DNA of 64,000 nt from Sulfurimicrobium sp964552675 (GTDB lineage Bacteria > Pseudomonadota > Gammaproteobacteria > Burkholderiales > Sulfuricellaceae), in assembly GCA_964552675.1 (NCBI GenBank), contig CAZKHJ010000005.1, forward strand, positions 62,001 through 126,000. The letters run 5' to 3'. Both the position numbers and the translations under genes were made by a program. Of the stretch, positions 1 to 8,493 are shown in pieces. The notes below the pieces were generated by a model. It was not told the origin of the DNA and made no database searches. It worked only from the letters and a program-made list of their open reading frames with translations. The number at the start of each line of letters is the position of its first letter. Positions within the stretch are counted from its first letter, which is position 1.

Positions 1-1080
1 CATGGCAACCTCGCCATGCTCGAAGAAACGCCGCTGCCGATCCACGATGGCTTGCGATACATGCAGAATGGTATCGAAACGCTGCTGGATGTTTTTCACC
101 ATCCAGCGCGCTTCCTGCAACTGGCTGGCCAGCTGCTGCCCGCCGCTGTCGCGATTGCGGTTCAGGATGTCGGCATACATGCGGTTGACGCGCAATTTGG
201 GCATGGCTTCGCGGTTGAGGCTGGCGACCCAGGTGCCCTTGGTTTTTTTTACGATTACATCGGCTACCACGTAACGGGTGTCGGGAGCGGAAAATGTGCC
301 GCCAGGCCGTGGGTTGAGATGGGTAATCAGGCTTTGCGCGCCGCGCAGGGTGTCGTCATCGCATTGCAGCAATTTTTTCAGTTTGTTGTAATCTCGATTG
401 GCGAGCAGTTCCAGATGCTGGCGCGCGATTTGCAACGCTGCATCGCGGCAGGGCGTATCCTGTGGCAGGGTTTCCAGTTGCAGTGCCAGGCATTCCCCCA
501 GATTGCGTGCGCCCACTCCGACCGGGTCGAGGTTCTGCAGATATTTCAGCGCAGTATCCAGCTCCAGCGGGTCGATTTCCAGCTCGGGCGGCAATATTGC
601 AGCGATTTCGTCCAGGCTCTGCGTCAGGTAGCCATCCTCGCTGAGGGCGTCGATCATCAGCGATACGATGGTTCTGTCGCGTAGCGAGAGCTGTGTCAGG
701 TTGAGCTGCCAGTTGAGATGATCGCGCAGGCTGATGGTCTCTGCGCCCTGCTGCGGGTACTCTGGCTCGTCATTGTCATCCCGGGCTGCGTGCGAGGGGG
801 TGGATTCATTCCAGATGTCTTCGCCGCCGCCATCGTTGCTGTCCCCGGTATTTTCCTCGGTTGTCGTGGTGTCAGCGGTTTCCTGGCCGGTGCCCGGGAA
901 CGGGCTGATTTCCGCCCCGCGGCTTTCATCCACGCGCTCCAGCAAGGGGTTGTTTTCGATGAATTGCTCCAGCTCCTGATTCAGTTCCAGCGTCGAAAGC
1001 TGCAGCAACCGGATCGACTGCTGCAGCTGCGGCGTAAGCGTAAGATGCTGGGAGAGCTTGAGTTGGAGGCTGTGTTTCAT
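1..1080 (-). CDS. rpoN: RNA polymerase sigma-54 factor RpoN (3' end beyond window)
   Basis: Alternative sigma factor for -24/-12 promoters. The frame reads from the ATG at 1080 off the left edge, so about 360 N-terminal residues are present and the C-terminal DNA-binding part (RpoN box) is missing. The start MKHSLQLKLSQHLTLTPQLQ is the glutamine-rich region I that contacts enhancer-binding activators. An acidic region II follows, then core-binding sequence such as LDPVGVGARNLGECLALQLE. It lies 40 bp upstream of nothing but downstream of lptB in the same direction, the usual lptB-rpoN order. Candidate targets in this window are the two pilin promoters at 8494 and 49068, and its partner class includes the NtrC encoded at 56192. 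Confidence 0.95.
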   Translation of the reverse strand, partial: MKHSLQLKLSQHLTLTPQLQQSIRLLQLSTLELNQELEQFIENNPLLERVDESRGAEISPFPGTGQETADTTTTEENTGDSNDGGGEDIWNESTPSHAARDDNDEPEYPQQGAETISLRDHLNWQLNLTQLSLRDRTIVSLMIDALSEDGYLTQSLDEIAAILPPELEIDPLELDTALKYLQNLDPVGVGARNLGECLALQLETLPQDTPCRDAALQIARQHLELLANRDYNKLKKLLQCDDDTLRGAQSLITHLNPRPGGTFSAPDTRYVVADVIVKKTKGTWVASLNREAMPKLRVNRMYADILNRNRDSGGQQLASQLQEARWMVKNIQQRFDTILHVSQAIVDRQRRFFEHGEVAM

Positions 1081-1120
1081 GGGGTAGTGCCGGGTCCCGG
1101 GGCGGGAGTTCCGTGCCGTG

Positions 1121-1843
1121 TCATAGGCGGAAATGCTCGCCGAGATAAACTTTTCTCACGGCTTCATTATAAACGATTTCCTCCGGTTTGCCGCTAGCCA
1201 GCACCAGACCGTCGTTGATGATGTAGGCGTGGTCGCAGATGCCCAAGGTTTCGCGCACATTGTGATCGGTAATCAGTACGCCGATATTGCGCTCGCTGAG
1301 GAAGCGGATGATTTTCTGGATTTCCAGCACTGCGATGGGGTCGACGCCGGCAAAAGGTTCGTCGAGCAGGATGAAGCGTGGATTCGAGGCAAGGGCGCGG
1401 GCGATTTCCACGCGGCGACGTTCTCCGCCGGAGAGGCTTAGCGCCGGGCTGTCGCGCAAGTGGTGGACGTGCAGTTCGTGCAGCAGTTCGCTGGCCTGTT
1501 GCTCTACTTCGTCGGAATTCAAGCCGCGCAATTCGAGAATGGCACTGACATTTTCTGCCACGGTCAGCTTGCGGAAAATCGAGGCTTCCTGAGGCAGGTA
1601 GCTCAAGCCCAGACGTGCGCGGCGATGGATCGGCATGTGGCTCAGTTCCTGGCCATCCAGGCGGATGCTGCCCCCATCCAGCGGAACCAGTCCAACCATC
1701 ATGTAAAAACTGGTGGTCTTGCCTGCGCCATTGGGGCCGAGCAGGCCCACTACCTCGCCACTGGCGACGTTGAGGGAAACGTCCTTGACCACGGCGCGTG
1801 ACTTGTAGCGTTTTTTCAGGCTACTGACGATCAGTTCGCTCAT
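1121..1843 (-). CDS. lptB: LPS export ABC transporter ATP-binding protein LptB
   Basis: Cytoplasmic ATPase of the LptB2FGC complex that extracts lipopolysaccharide from the inner membrane. The 240-residue length is typical. Visible motifs are Walker A GPNGAGKTTSF near residue 37, the signature LSGGERRRVEIARAL near 137, Walker B FILLDEPFAGVDP near 157 and the switch histidine in LITDHNVRE. Its start codon overlaps the lptA stop, which indicates translational coupling in the kdsD-kdsC-lptC-lptA-lptB unit. The permeases LptF and LptG are not in this window. Confidence 0.97.
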   Translation of the reverse strand: MSELIVSSLKKRYKSRAVVKDVSLNVASGEVVGLLGPNGAGKTTSFYMMVGLVPLDGGSIRLDGQELSHMPIHRRARLGLSYLPQEASIFRKLTVAENVSAILELRGLNSDEVEQQASELLHELHVHHLRDSPALSLSGGERRRVEIARALASNPRFILLDEPFAGVDPIAVLEIQKIIRFLSERNIGVLITDHNVRETLGICDHAYIINDGLVLASGKPEEIVYNEAVRKVYLGEHFRL

Positions 1844-2442
1844 TATTCGGTGCGCGGCTGGGCAATGTTTTCCGCTCCCTGGAGCGGAAGGGGGGCGGAA
1901 GGGTCCGTACTCCTGCCGGGTTTTGGCTTGGGCTGGATAACGGCGCGTACCCGGCCTTTTTCCTTGCCCGGTGGCGCGGCTTCCCTGCCGCCGCCCAGAA
2001 CCTGGAAAAACTCGGTCTTGGCATCGTAGGAAATATAATTGCCGCGCACTTCGTCCTGATTGCGTTTCATGCGTGCCTGGGTAAAAAGCTCGACCTTGTC
2101 GTTTCTGCCATCATATTCGATGCGCAGGCCATAGCCCTCGATGTATTCGTCCACGCCCTCGCGTTTCTGCCGGAAACTGGCCGGGTTGCCATAGGCGGTA
2201 CCATGCTGGAGGCCCGCCGCGTCCTCCTTTACGACCAGTTTGTCGGCACGGATCAGAAGTGTGCCCTGGCTGAGCTGGACGTTGCCCTGGTAAGTGCTGA
2301 CCTTGCTGGCGTCGTCCAGGGTGACGGTGTCGGCTTCGAGATTGACCGGTTTGTCCCGGTCCGCCAGTTCGGCAAACGTGGTGGCGGGCATCAGCAGGAT
2401 CAGCAGGCAGCTGATGAAGAATTTAGGTGCGGGGTTTTTCAT
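1843..2442 (-). CDS. lptA: LPS transport periplasmic protein LptA
   Basis: Periplasmic bridge protein that carries LPS between LptC and LptD. A cleavable signal peptide is visible (MKNPAPKFFISCLLILLMPA, cleavage near residue 24), followed by an OstA/LptA beta-jellyroll: DKPVNLEADTVTLDD, then STYQGNVQLSQGTLLIRADK. The C-terminal 40 residues are rich in Lys, Pro and Arg and look disordered, a common tail. The length of 199 residues is normal. The start overlaps the end of lptC by 20 bp. Confidence 0.93.
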   Translation of the reverse strand: MKNPAPKFFISCLLILLMPATTFAELADRDKPVNLEADTVTLDDASKVSTYQGNVQLSQGTLLIRADKLVVKEDAAGLQHGTAYGNPASFRQKREGVDEYIEGYGLRIEYDGRNDKVELFTQARMKRNQDEVRGNYISYDAKTEFFQVLGGGREAAPPGKEKGRVRAVIQPKPKPGRSTDPSAPLPLQGAENIAQPRTE

Positions 2443-3004
2443 AATGCCCTTTTACGCGGGAAAGCAGTTTGATTACCCGGGTGCGGTTGTTGACTTCCAT
2501 TCCGGTGGCGGTGATCACGGCAGCAGGCGTTGTGATGGTCACGGCCTGGTCGGTGCGGGCGATGTCCTGCTCGGGTGTAATATGCAGGTGCTCGGTGGCA
2601 ACCGTCAACCAGTCTTTCCCATGCCCTGCCTCCTTTCTGATCTCGACGCCGCGGTTGAAGTAGATATCTTCTCCGTTGCTGGAAATCAGCCCGTGCTGGG
2701 CTACGATGTGAGTGGGCACCCGGTTCTGGTCCATGGCGATGAAATGGGGACGGGAGAGCCGGGTGGTATCATCATCGGGAAAATGCTCCATTCGGGTCGC
2801 CGCCAGTGTGTGCAATGGCAGCCCATCTTTCCCCATGCGCCGGGCAAGGAAATTTTCCACCCAGTAATCGGGGTCGTGGCGCATGCCGCCGTCCCGTCTG
2901 GAGAGGGGCTCCTGTACTGCCCGGTCGAGCCAGAAGGTGAGCAGGGCGAGTAGCAGCATCAATCCAAGTGGGAACCAGAGCGTAAGGCGCTCACTTATTC
3001 TCAT
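2423..3004 (-). CDS. lptC: LPS export system protein LptC
   Basis: Single-pass inner-membrane protein that links LptB2FG to LptA. One N-terminal membrane helix is seen (WFPLGLMLLLALLTFWLD, residues about 10-27), followed by a periplasmic LptC/OstA-like beta domain with repeated patterns such as GEDIYFNRGVEIRKE and ITTPAAVITATGMEVNNRTR. The 193-residue length fits the family. The start overlaps the kdsC stop by 4 bp, so the pair is translationally coupled. Confidence 0.92.
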   Translation of the reverse strand: MRISERLTLWFPLGLMLLLALLTFWLDRAVQEPLSRRDGGMRHDPDYWVENFLARRMGKDGLPLHTLAATRMEHFPDDDTTRLSRPHFIAMDQNRVPTHIVAQHGLISSNGEDIYFNRGVEIRKEAGHGKDWLTVATEHLHITPEQDIARTDQAVTITTPAAVITATGMEVNNRTRVIKLLSRVKGHYEKPRT

Positions 3005-3525
3005 TTGAGGTAAACGGATAACTGGGTCTCCAGCGTATCCTGCGCCAGCATGATGAGTTCACAGACCTCACGCGCCGCGCCATGACCACCCTGACGGCTG
3101 GTGACATAATGGGCATGCTGTTTCACCATTTCCGGGGCCTGTGGCACGGTTAGCGCCAGGCCGCAGCGACGCATGGCGGGCAGGTCGACTACGTCATCGC
3201 CCATGAAGGCGCATTGCTCGAAGCGGATGGCGAGCGCACCGGTCAGGTGATGGAAAGCTTCCAGCTTGTCATGAACTCCCTGGTACAAGTGCGTAATGCC
3301 GAGATTCTGGGCGCGATGGATCACCACCTTTGAGGTGCGCCCGGTGATGATCGCAATTTCGACTCCGCTATTTTTCAGCATTTTGATGCCATGGCCATCG
3401 AGTGAATTGAACGCCTTGTATTCCTGTCCGTCATCGCCGAGAAACAGACTGCCATCGGTGAGCACACCGTCTACATCGAAAATCAGCAGTTTGATGTTAC
3501 GCGCCAGTTCGTTTACCGCCTGCAT
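3001..3525 (-). CDS. kdsC: 3-deoxy-D-manno-octulosonate 8-phosphate phosphatase KdsC
   Basis: HAD-superfamily C0-type phosphatase that makes Kdo for the LPS inner core from Kdo-8-phosphate. The catalytic motif LLIFDVDGVLTDG is at residues about 13-25 (two Asp), a threonine motif sits in IAIITGRTS near 58, and MGDDVVDLPAM near 108 holds the metal-binding Asp residues. At 174 residues it is the small, cap-less, tetramer-forming type. It lies between kdsD and lptC, which matches its pathway. Confidence 0.95.
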   Translation of the reverse strand: MQAVNELARNIKLLIFDVDGVLTDGSLFLGDDGQEYKAFNSLDGHGIKMLKNSGVEIAIITGRTSKVVIHRAQNLGITHLYQGVHDKLEAFHHLTGALAIRFEQCAFMGDDVVDLPAMRRCGLALTVPQAPEMVKQHAHYVTSRQGGHGAAREVCELIMLAQDTLETQLSVYLK

Positions 3526-3546
3526 GATGCTCCCGGGAGTTGAATT

Positions 3547-4521
3547 TTAGACTACGCCTGCGCGCAGCAGGTCGTGCATGTTGAAAGCGCCGACCAGGTG
3601 ACCGCTGGCATCCGCCACCAGCAACCCGTTGATTTTGCGCTGCTCCATGAACTGCACTGCCTCGGCAGCAAGGCGTTCCGGCGCGATGGTGAGAGGGTTG
3701 GGCGACATCACGTCGCGAATCGGCGTAGTGCGGATATCCAGCGGCGTGTCGAGATGACGGCGCAGGTCGCCATCGGTAAATACCCCGAGGATGCGATTGG
3801 TGTCATCCACAATGGCCGTCATGCCCAGGCCCTTTTTCGTCATTTCCAGCAGTGCCGTGCTGAGGCTGGCATCTGCTGCGACCCTGGGCAATTGTTCACC
3901 CTGATGCATGATGTCCTGGACGTGCACCAGCAGACGGCGCCCCAGCGCGCCGCCGGGATGGGAACGTGCGAAGTCGTCCTTGCCAAAGCCGCGCGCATCC
4001 AGCAGCGCCACCGCCAGGGCGTCTCCCAGGGCCAGTGCCACGGTGGTGCTGGCGGTTGGAGCCAGGCCCAGGGGGCAGGCTTCCTGGGCCACGCTGGCAT
4101 CGAGATGGAGGTCGGCTTCGCGTGCCATGGTGGATTGGGGGTTGCCGGTCATGGCGATCAGCCTGGCGCCCAGCCGCTTGATCAGTGGCACGATGGCCAC
4201 CAGTTCCGGGCTTTCGCCGGAATTGGACAGGGCAATGACTACATCTTGTGAGGTGATCATGCCCAGGTCGCCATGGCTGGCTTCGCCGGGGTGGACGAAA
4301 AAGGATGGTGTGCCGGTGCTGGCCAGCGTAGAGGCGATTTTACCGGCGATATGGCCGGATTTTCCCATGCCGCTGACGATGATGCGACCGCTGCAGGCCA
4401 GGCAGAGTTCGACTGCGGCGCTGAAATTGCGGTCCAGCCGTGCGCTCAGGGCGCGGAGCGCTTCGGTCTCAATAGCCAGAACCTGGCGTGCCAGTTCCAG
4501 GGTTTTTTCAGGTGTGATCAT
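3547..4521 (-). CDS. kdsD: Arabinose-5-phosphate isomerase KdsD (KpsF/GutQ family)
   Basis: Converts ribulose-5-phosphate to arabinose-5-phosphate, the first step to Kdo. It has an N-terminal SIS domain (GRIIVSGMGKSGHIAGKIAS, then PGEASHGDLGMI and ALSNSGES) and two C-terminal CBS domains from about residue 205 to the end. The frame is open up to 4650, but I chose the ATG at 4521 (MITPEKTLELARQ, 324 residues). It matches the usual family length, avoids overlap with the divergent antiporter gene at 4628, and lies downstream of a promoter-like pair at 4570-4598. It heads the kds-lpt unit. Confidence 0.93.
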   Translation of the reverse strand: MITPEKTLELARQVLAIETEALRALSARLDRNFSAAVELCLACSGRIIVSGMGKSGHIAGKIASTLASTGTPSFFVHPGEASHGDLGMITSQDVVIALSNSGESPELVAIVPLIKRLGARLIAMTGNPQSTMAREADLHLDASVAQEACPLGLAPTASTTVALALGDALAVALLDARGFGKDDFARSHPGGALGRRLLVHVQDIMHQGEQLPRVAADASLSTALLEMTKKGLGMTAIVDDTNRILGVFTDGDLRRHLDTPLDIRTTPIRDVMSPNPLTIAPERLAAEAVQFMEQRKINGLLVADASGHLVGAFNMHDLLRAGVV

Positions 4522-4569
4522 TGGATTGGCCGTGGCGCGGTGCGTCCGGCGGGTAAATAAAGTCATGAT

Positions 4570-4598
4570 AGTATAAGGCCGAACGCACGGGCGATAAA
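4570..4598 (-). promoter_or_regulatory. Candidate sigma-70 promoter of kdsD-kdsC-lptCAB
   Basis: On the minus strand TTTATC (4598-4593) and TATACT (4575-4570) are separated by 17 bp. The -10 is good and the -35 weak. A transcript would begin near 4563, upstream of the chosen kdsD ATG at 4521 and downstream of the longer alternative starts, which supports the shorter protein. Confidence 0.4.
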
Positions 4599-4627
4599 GC
4601 CGCGCTACTTTAACTAGGGCCTGTTTC

Positions 4628-6604
4628 ATGCCGCATGATGCTCCCACCACACTTCAGGCTGTACTGGTGCTGCTCGGTGCCGCAGTGTTTGCGGTTGCCC
4701 TGTTCCGCAAGCTGAGCCTGCCGCCCCTGCTGGCGTATCTGCTGGTGGGCATGGTGGCGGGCCCCCATGCGCTGGGCTGGATTCCGGACAGCGAGGAAAC
4801 CCGCTATCTGGCCGAGTTTGGTGTGGTGTTCCTGATGTTCAGCATCGGCCTGGAATTCAGCTTGCCGCAACTGAAAACCATGCGTGGCGTGGTGTTCGGC
4901 CTGGGGGGCGCCCAGGTGATCAGTACGCTGGTGCTGGTGCTGGCGGCAGCCATGTTGTCGGGGCTTGCCTGGCAGGCGGGTGTCGCCCTGGGTGGTGTGC
5001 TGGCCATGTCTTCCACTGCCATTGTCAGCAAGATGATGGCCGAACGCCTGGAACTTCAGTCGCGTCATGGGCGCCTGGTGATTGGCGTGCTGCTGTTTCA
5101 GGATCTGGCGGTGGTTCCCTTGTTGATCCTGATTCCGGCCTTGTCTGCCAGCGGCGGCGATCTGGCCGGTGTGGTCGGAATGGTTTTTCTCAAGGCGGCT
5201 CTGCTGCTGATTGGTCTGCTCTACTTCGGGCAGCGTCTGATGCGACCCTGGTTTCACTGGGTGGCGCGGCATAAGTCTCCCGAACTGTTCATGCTCAATG
5301 TGCTGCTGGTAACCCTTGGGCTGGCTTACCTGACTGGTCTGGCGGGGCTTTCCCTGGCGCTGGGCGCTTTTCTGGCGGGGATGCTGATTTCCGAAACCGA
5401 ATACCGTTATCAGGTGGAGGCGGACATTCAGCCTTTCCGCGACGTGCTGCTCGGTCTGTTCTTCATTACTGTCGGGATGCTGCTGGATGTCAGAGTGGTG
5501 GTGGCGAACATGGGCTGGGTCGTGCTCGCGCTGGTGATTCTGGTGCTGGGCAAGGGCGCGATTGTCACCCTGTTGAGCCGCTTCTTTCGTCATGATGCCA
5601 GTGTGTCACTGCGCACGGGCCTGTTCCTGGCCCAGGCGGGGGAGTTCGGTTTTGTGCTGTTGACGCTTGCCAACAGCGGCGGACTTTTGCCGCTTCAGCT
5701 TGCGCAGGTCGTGCTGGCGGCAATGCTGCTTTCCATGCTGATTGCGCCACTGATGCTGCATCATAGCGGCGCGATCGTATCGCGTCTGTGCCGCAACGAC
5801 TGGAATTACCGGGCGCTGGAGCTGCACGAGATCGTGGTCAAGAGCGCGGGCAAGCAAGGTCATGTGATTGTTTGCGGTTATGGCCGGAGCGGCCAGAACC
5901 TGTCGCGCTTCCTTGATCTGGAGGATATTCCGTTCTTTGCTCTGGATCTCGATCCCCAGCGGGTGCGGGCAGCGGCAGCCGCTGGCGAGAACGTGGTATA
6001 CGGCGATGCCAGCAGGCGTGAAGTGTTGCTGGCGGCAGGTATTCAGCGTGCGCGGGCCGTCGTGGTGTCTTATTCCGACACGGCTTCCTCCCTCAAGGTG
6101 TTGCATCAGGTGCATGAATTGCGCCCCGACTTGCCGGTGGTGGTGCGTACCCTGGACGATTCCGATCTGGGCAAACTGCAGCAGGCGGGTGCGGCGGAAG
6201 TGGTGCCGGAGGTGCTGGAAGGCTCGCTGATGCTGGCTTCCCATGCCCTGATGCTGCTTGGCGTGCCGCTTGCTCATGTGTTGCGGCGCATCCGTGAAGT
6301 GCGTGCGCAACGCTATGGCCTGTTTCGCGGGGTGTTTCGCGGCGAGGCAGAGAGCGGGCTGGAAGAGCATGAGCAGCCGCGCCTGGCTTCGGTTGCGCTG
6401 GGAGACCGGGCTGCGGCGATTGGCAAGACCTTGGCCGAGCTTGAACTGGATAGCCTGCTGGTGGAGGTGACTGCGGTTCGCAGAAGAGGCATCCGGGGGC
6501 TGGAGCCGTCACCGGAGACCCGGCTGATGGCGGGGGATGTGGTCGTGTTGCTGGGCGCGGCCGGAGATCTGGAACTGGCGGAACTCAGGCTGTTGCAGGG
6601 GTAG
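4628..6604 (+). CDS. CPA2-family monovalent cation:proton antiporter, KefB/KefC/YbaL-like
   Basis: Inner-membrane K+(Na+)/H+ antiporter or glutathione-gated-type potassium efflux protein of 658 residues. The first ~380 residues form about 12 hydrophobic segments with the CPA2 patterns LAEFGVVFLMFSIGLEFSL and FQDLAVVPLL. A TrkA-N (RCK) domain starts with HVIVCGYGRSGQNLSRFLD near residue 413 (Rossmann GxGxxG). A TrkA-C domain ends the protein (LDSLLVEVTAVRRRG). It is divergent from kdsD and converges with the nucleotidyltransferase-fold gene 4 bp away. Ion preference cannot be read from sequence, and no KefF/KefG ancillary gene is next to it. Confidence 0.9.
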   Translation: MPHDAPTTLQAVLVLLGAAVFAVALFRKLSLPPLLAYLLVGMVAGPHALGWIPDSEETRYLAEFGVVFLMFSIGLEFSLPQLKTMRGVVFGLGGAQVISTLVLVLAAAMLSGLAWQAGVALGGVLAMSSTAIVSKMMAERLELQSRHGRLVIGVLLFQDLAVVPLLILIPALSASGGDLAGVVGMVFLKAALLLIGLLYFGQRLMRPWFHWVARHKSPELFMLNVLLVTLGLAYLTGLAGLSLALGAFLAGMLISETEYRYQVEADIQPFRDVLLGLFFITVGMLLDVRVVVANMGWVVLALVILVLGKGAIVTLLSRFFRHDASVSLRTGLFLAQAGEFGFVLLTLANSGGLLPLQLAQVVLAAMLLSMLIAPLMLHHSGAIVSRLCRNDWNYRALELHEIVVKSAGKQGHVIVCGYGRSGQNLSRFLDLEDIPFFALDLDPQRVRAAAAAGENVVYGDASRREVLLAAGIQRARAVVVSYSDTASSLKVLHQVHELRPDLPVVVRTLDDSDLGKLQQAGAAEVVPEVLEGSLMLASHALMLLGVPLAHVLRRIREVRAQRYGLFRGVFRGEAESGLEEHEQPRLASVALGDRAAAIGKTLAELELDSLLVEVTAVRRRGIRGLEPSPETRLMAGDVVVLLGAAGDLELAELRLLQG

Positions 6605-6608
6605 CTGT

Positions 6609-7631
6609 CTATCGGTTTGGGCGCAGGATCTTTTCTGCAATTTCTGCTGGAAACATTCGCAGTGCTGCGGATGATAAAGGGAATTGCGGCAGATACTGTT
6701 CCAGCATGGAAAACAGCGCTGTGGCCTGATGAAGATCACGTTGTTTCTTGATTGGCTGACGTTCAGTACTGGCCGACAACCATAACTTGAATAATGCAAA
6801 AGCGCGTGGGTCAGGAACGACCATTCTTGCGGGCTTGCCATTTTCGCGGATCACAGTTTGCTCTATCCTGGGTGCGCTCAACAGCCACTTCATGTTCCAG
6901 ATATCGGTAGCGATCAGGTCATTTTCAAAAAAACGGTCCGGCTCTTCTTTCCAGGGTGGATTGGGTGTCTGGCGAATCAGGTCGACCATGAAACCATCCT
7001 TGTTCGCCGCACGGAACGGTGTGTTTTTGACAATCTCAAAAGATTTGTCGGCGCGCCTGAGCAATGATATGAGCAATGATATGAGACCAGTAAAATCTGT
7101 TTCATTATCCGTTGATGCTAGTCGCACCCGTGCCCTGGCATCCCAGAGCAGGTCAACGTCGGTCGTGGCAACAAGTTCCTCGTTAAGAACAATACCGGCC
7201 ATGGCTTCATAAGCATAAAGTGCATTGGTGCCAATGATAATCAGGTTGTCGCCCAGCAGATTGTGCTGGTCCAGTTGTGTGGTGATTGCGCCGATAATGT
7301 TTGGCAACCTGCCAATTCGACCTGCCCGATTGAATCTGGCTTGTTCGGACAGTTTGTCCTCAAGGGATTTGAGGCGAGAGGCGAGGCCTGCCTTGGCTGA
7401 GACGAATTCGTTATAGATGGTCTCGGTTTCAGGAGATTTTGCGCCCAAGCTTTTGGCGTGGCCAAAACGGTCCACAATCCGGTACAAATACTGCCTGCCC
7501 TTGACGGTTTTCCAAGTCATGCCGCCCCGGTAGCGCGCATGTCGTGTCGCCGTATCGCGCCAAGCATCGAATACCTGAATGGTATTGACCATCAGGCGGC
7601 GTTGATTGTCATTTAATTCACTGAATTTCAA
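6609..7631 (-). CDS. Nucleotidyltransferase-fold protein, GSU2403-like
   Basis: 340 residues, resembling the GSU2403 family of nucleotidyltransferase-fold proteins, whose function is not established. Visible parts are an N-terminal helical region, IIIGTNALYAYEAMAG near 135 and the acidic motif VATTDVDLLWDARAR near 155, where the paired Asp residues are at the expected metal-binding place. The frame starts at TTG 7631, and an ATG at 7592 (MVNTIQVFDAWRD) is an alternative. No clear ribosome site precedes either. The base composition looks more AT-rich than its neighbours, there is an in-frame 12-bp duplication (7058-7081), and a perfect inverted repeat abuts the start. These suggest an acquired, separately regulated gene. 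Confidence 0.75.
   Translation of the reverse strand: MKFSELNDNQRRLMVNTIQVFDAWRDTATRHARYRGGMTWKTVKGRQYLYRIVDRFGHAKSLGAKSPETETIYNEFVSAKAGLASRLKSLEDKLSEQARFNRAGRIGRLPNIIGAITTQLDQHNLLGDNLIIIGTNALYAYEAMAGIVLNEELVATTDVDLLWDARARVRLASTDNETDFTGLISLLISLLRRADKSFEIVKNTPFRAANKDGFMVDLIRQTPNPPWKEEPDRFFENDLIATDIWNMKWLLSAPRIEQTVIRENGKPARMVVPDPRAFALFKLWLSASTERQPIKKQRDLHQATALFSMLEQYLPQFPLSSAALRMFPAEIAEKILRPNR
7058..7081. repeat. 12-bp tandem duplication inside the nucleotidyltransferase-fold gene
   Basis: TGAGCAATGATA occurs twice head to tail (7058-7069 and 7070-7081). It is a multiple of three and therefore duplicates four residues, giving SLLISLLISLL in the protein without breaking the frame. This is the mark of replication slippage, likely recent because the copies are identical. 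Confidence 0.85.
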
Positions 7632-7632
7632 A

Positions 7633-7677
7633 GTGTTATCATTCTGATCGTGAGAATGTGTGTTTGAATGATAACAC
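7633..7677. repeat. Perfect 12-bp inverted repeat abutting the nucleotidyltransferase-fold gene start
   Basis: GTGTTATCATTC (7633-7644) and GAATGATAACAC (7666-7677) are exact inverse copies separated by 21 bp. The inner arm ends 1 bp from the TTG start codon at 7631. The arms are AT-rich with no T-tract, so this looks like a pair of operator half-sites or a looped operator more than a terminator. No regulator gene is adjacent. Confidence 0.7.
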
Positions 7678-7729
7678 TAAAATTCAAGATTGCGATGGGC
7701 TAAGTTGTTGTAGGCGGTGCAGAGATATA

Positions 7730-7753
7730 AAGCCCGCGCAAGGCGGGCTTTTT
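7730..7753 (-). terminator. Rho-independent terminator downstream of the pilin-like gene
   Basis: Stem AAGCCCGC (7730-7737) pairs with GCGGGCTT (7743-7750) across a 5-nt loop. It lies 20 bp beyond the stop of the pilin-like gene. T-rich sequence flanks both sides, better on the plus strand, so it may act in both directions. Confidence 0.75.
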
Positions 7754-7771
7754 GGAGATTTATTGGCTGGG

Positions 7772-8443
7772 TTAGAAGATACTGGCGCCACCGCAGTTGT
7801 TGCTTTCGCCAGAAACATTCCAGCTTGGCGGGGTGGATGAGGTTACGATGCAGTCAGCCGCTGTAGGCGCTGTACCGCCACCCGCATAGATTGAAAAGCG
7901 AAATGCACCACCTTGTGGGTTGCCGTCATCGATCTTACGGTCGACTTCCGCCAGAATGTTGACTGGTACCTGTATGCCGGTTTTTAGGTTGTGGCGGGAG
8001 GATGCCGTGCCGGGATCGCTGTACACATTGTCATAGATGAGCTGCAGGTAGCCGGCATAGGGGTTTTTCAGGGTGGTTGTATCCGACTGGGTGGCATTGT
8101 AGGTGTAGCTGCCGTTGATGAAGCCGGCCAGGCTCAGGTGCTCCCAAACCAGAATCGACTCTTTCGTGGCGCCGCCATCGGTAATCTGGCCGTTGCCGTC
8201 ACCATTGGTGGTGGCGCCCTTGATGTTGGCCATGGCTGCGGCATAGTCGCCGGGCAGGGCACGGTAACGGTCGAGAAAGCCGAAATACGCTGCCTTGATG
8301 CCGTCCTGCTGCGAAATCATGTTGCGTACCCGTGCGCTGGTAATGAGTTCCTGTCCCTTCAATACCCCGCCCAGCAGCAGGCCGATAATCACCAGTACGA
8401 TGGCGATTTCGATCAGGGTGAAACCTTGTTGTTGGTTTTTCAT
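7772..8443 (-). CDS. Type IV pilin/pseudopilin-like protein with prepilin N-terminus
   Basis: 223 residues with a short basic leader and the prepilin cleavage motif QQGFTLIEIAIVLVIIGLLL: cleavage after Gly8, Phe+1, Glu+5. It would be processed by the PilD encoded at 29124 and exported as a fibre or pseudopilus subunit. After the helix comes an uncommon region with YRALPGDYAAAM and a Gly/Thr/Asn-rich C-terminal domain holding two late Cys residues (DCIVTSS and SNNCGGA) that could form a disulfide loop. It is monocistronic: a strong -24/-12 promoter is upstream and a terminator downstream. No minor pilin cluster adjoins it, so its machine (T4P or T2SS) is not certain. Confidence 0.88.
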   Translation of the reverse strand: MKNQQQGFTLIEIAIVLVIIGLLLGGVLKGQELITSARVRNMISQQDGIKAAYFGFLDRYRALPGDYAAAMANIKGATTNGDGNGQITDGGATKESILVWEHLSLAGFINGSYTYNATQSDTTTLKNPYAGYLQLIYDNVYSDPGTASSRHNLKTGIQVPVNILAEVDRKIDDGNPQGGAFRFSIYAGGGTAPTAADCIVTSSTPPSWNVSGESNNCGGASIF

Positions 8444-8493
8444 TTTGTCTTTAATCCCTTGAAAAAATATGCTGTCTCTATGACTGGGTCATG

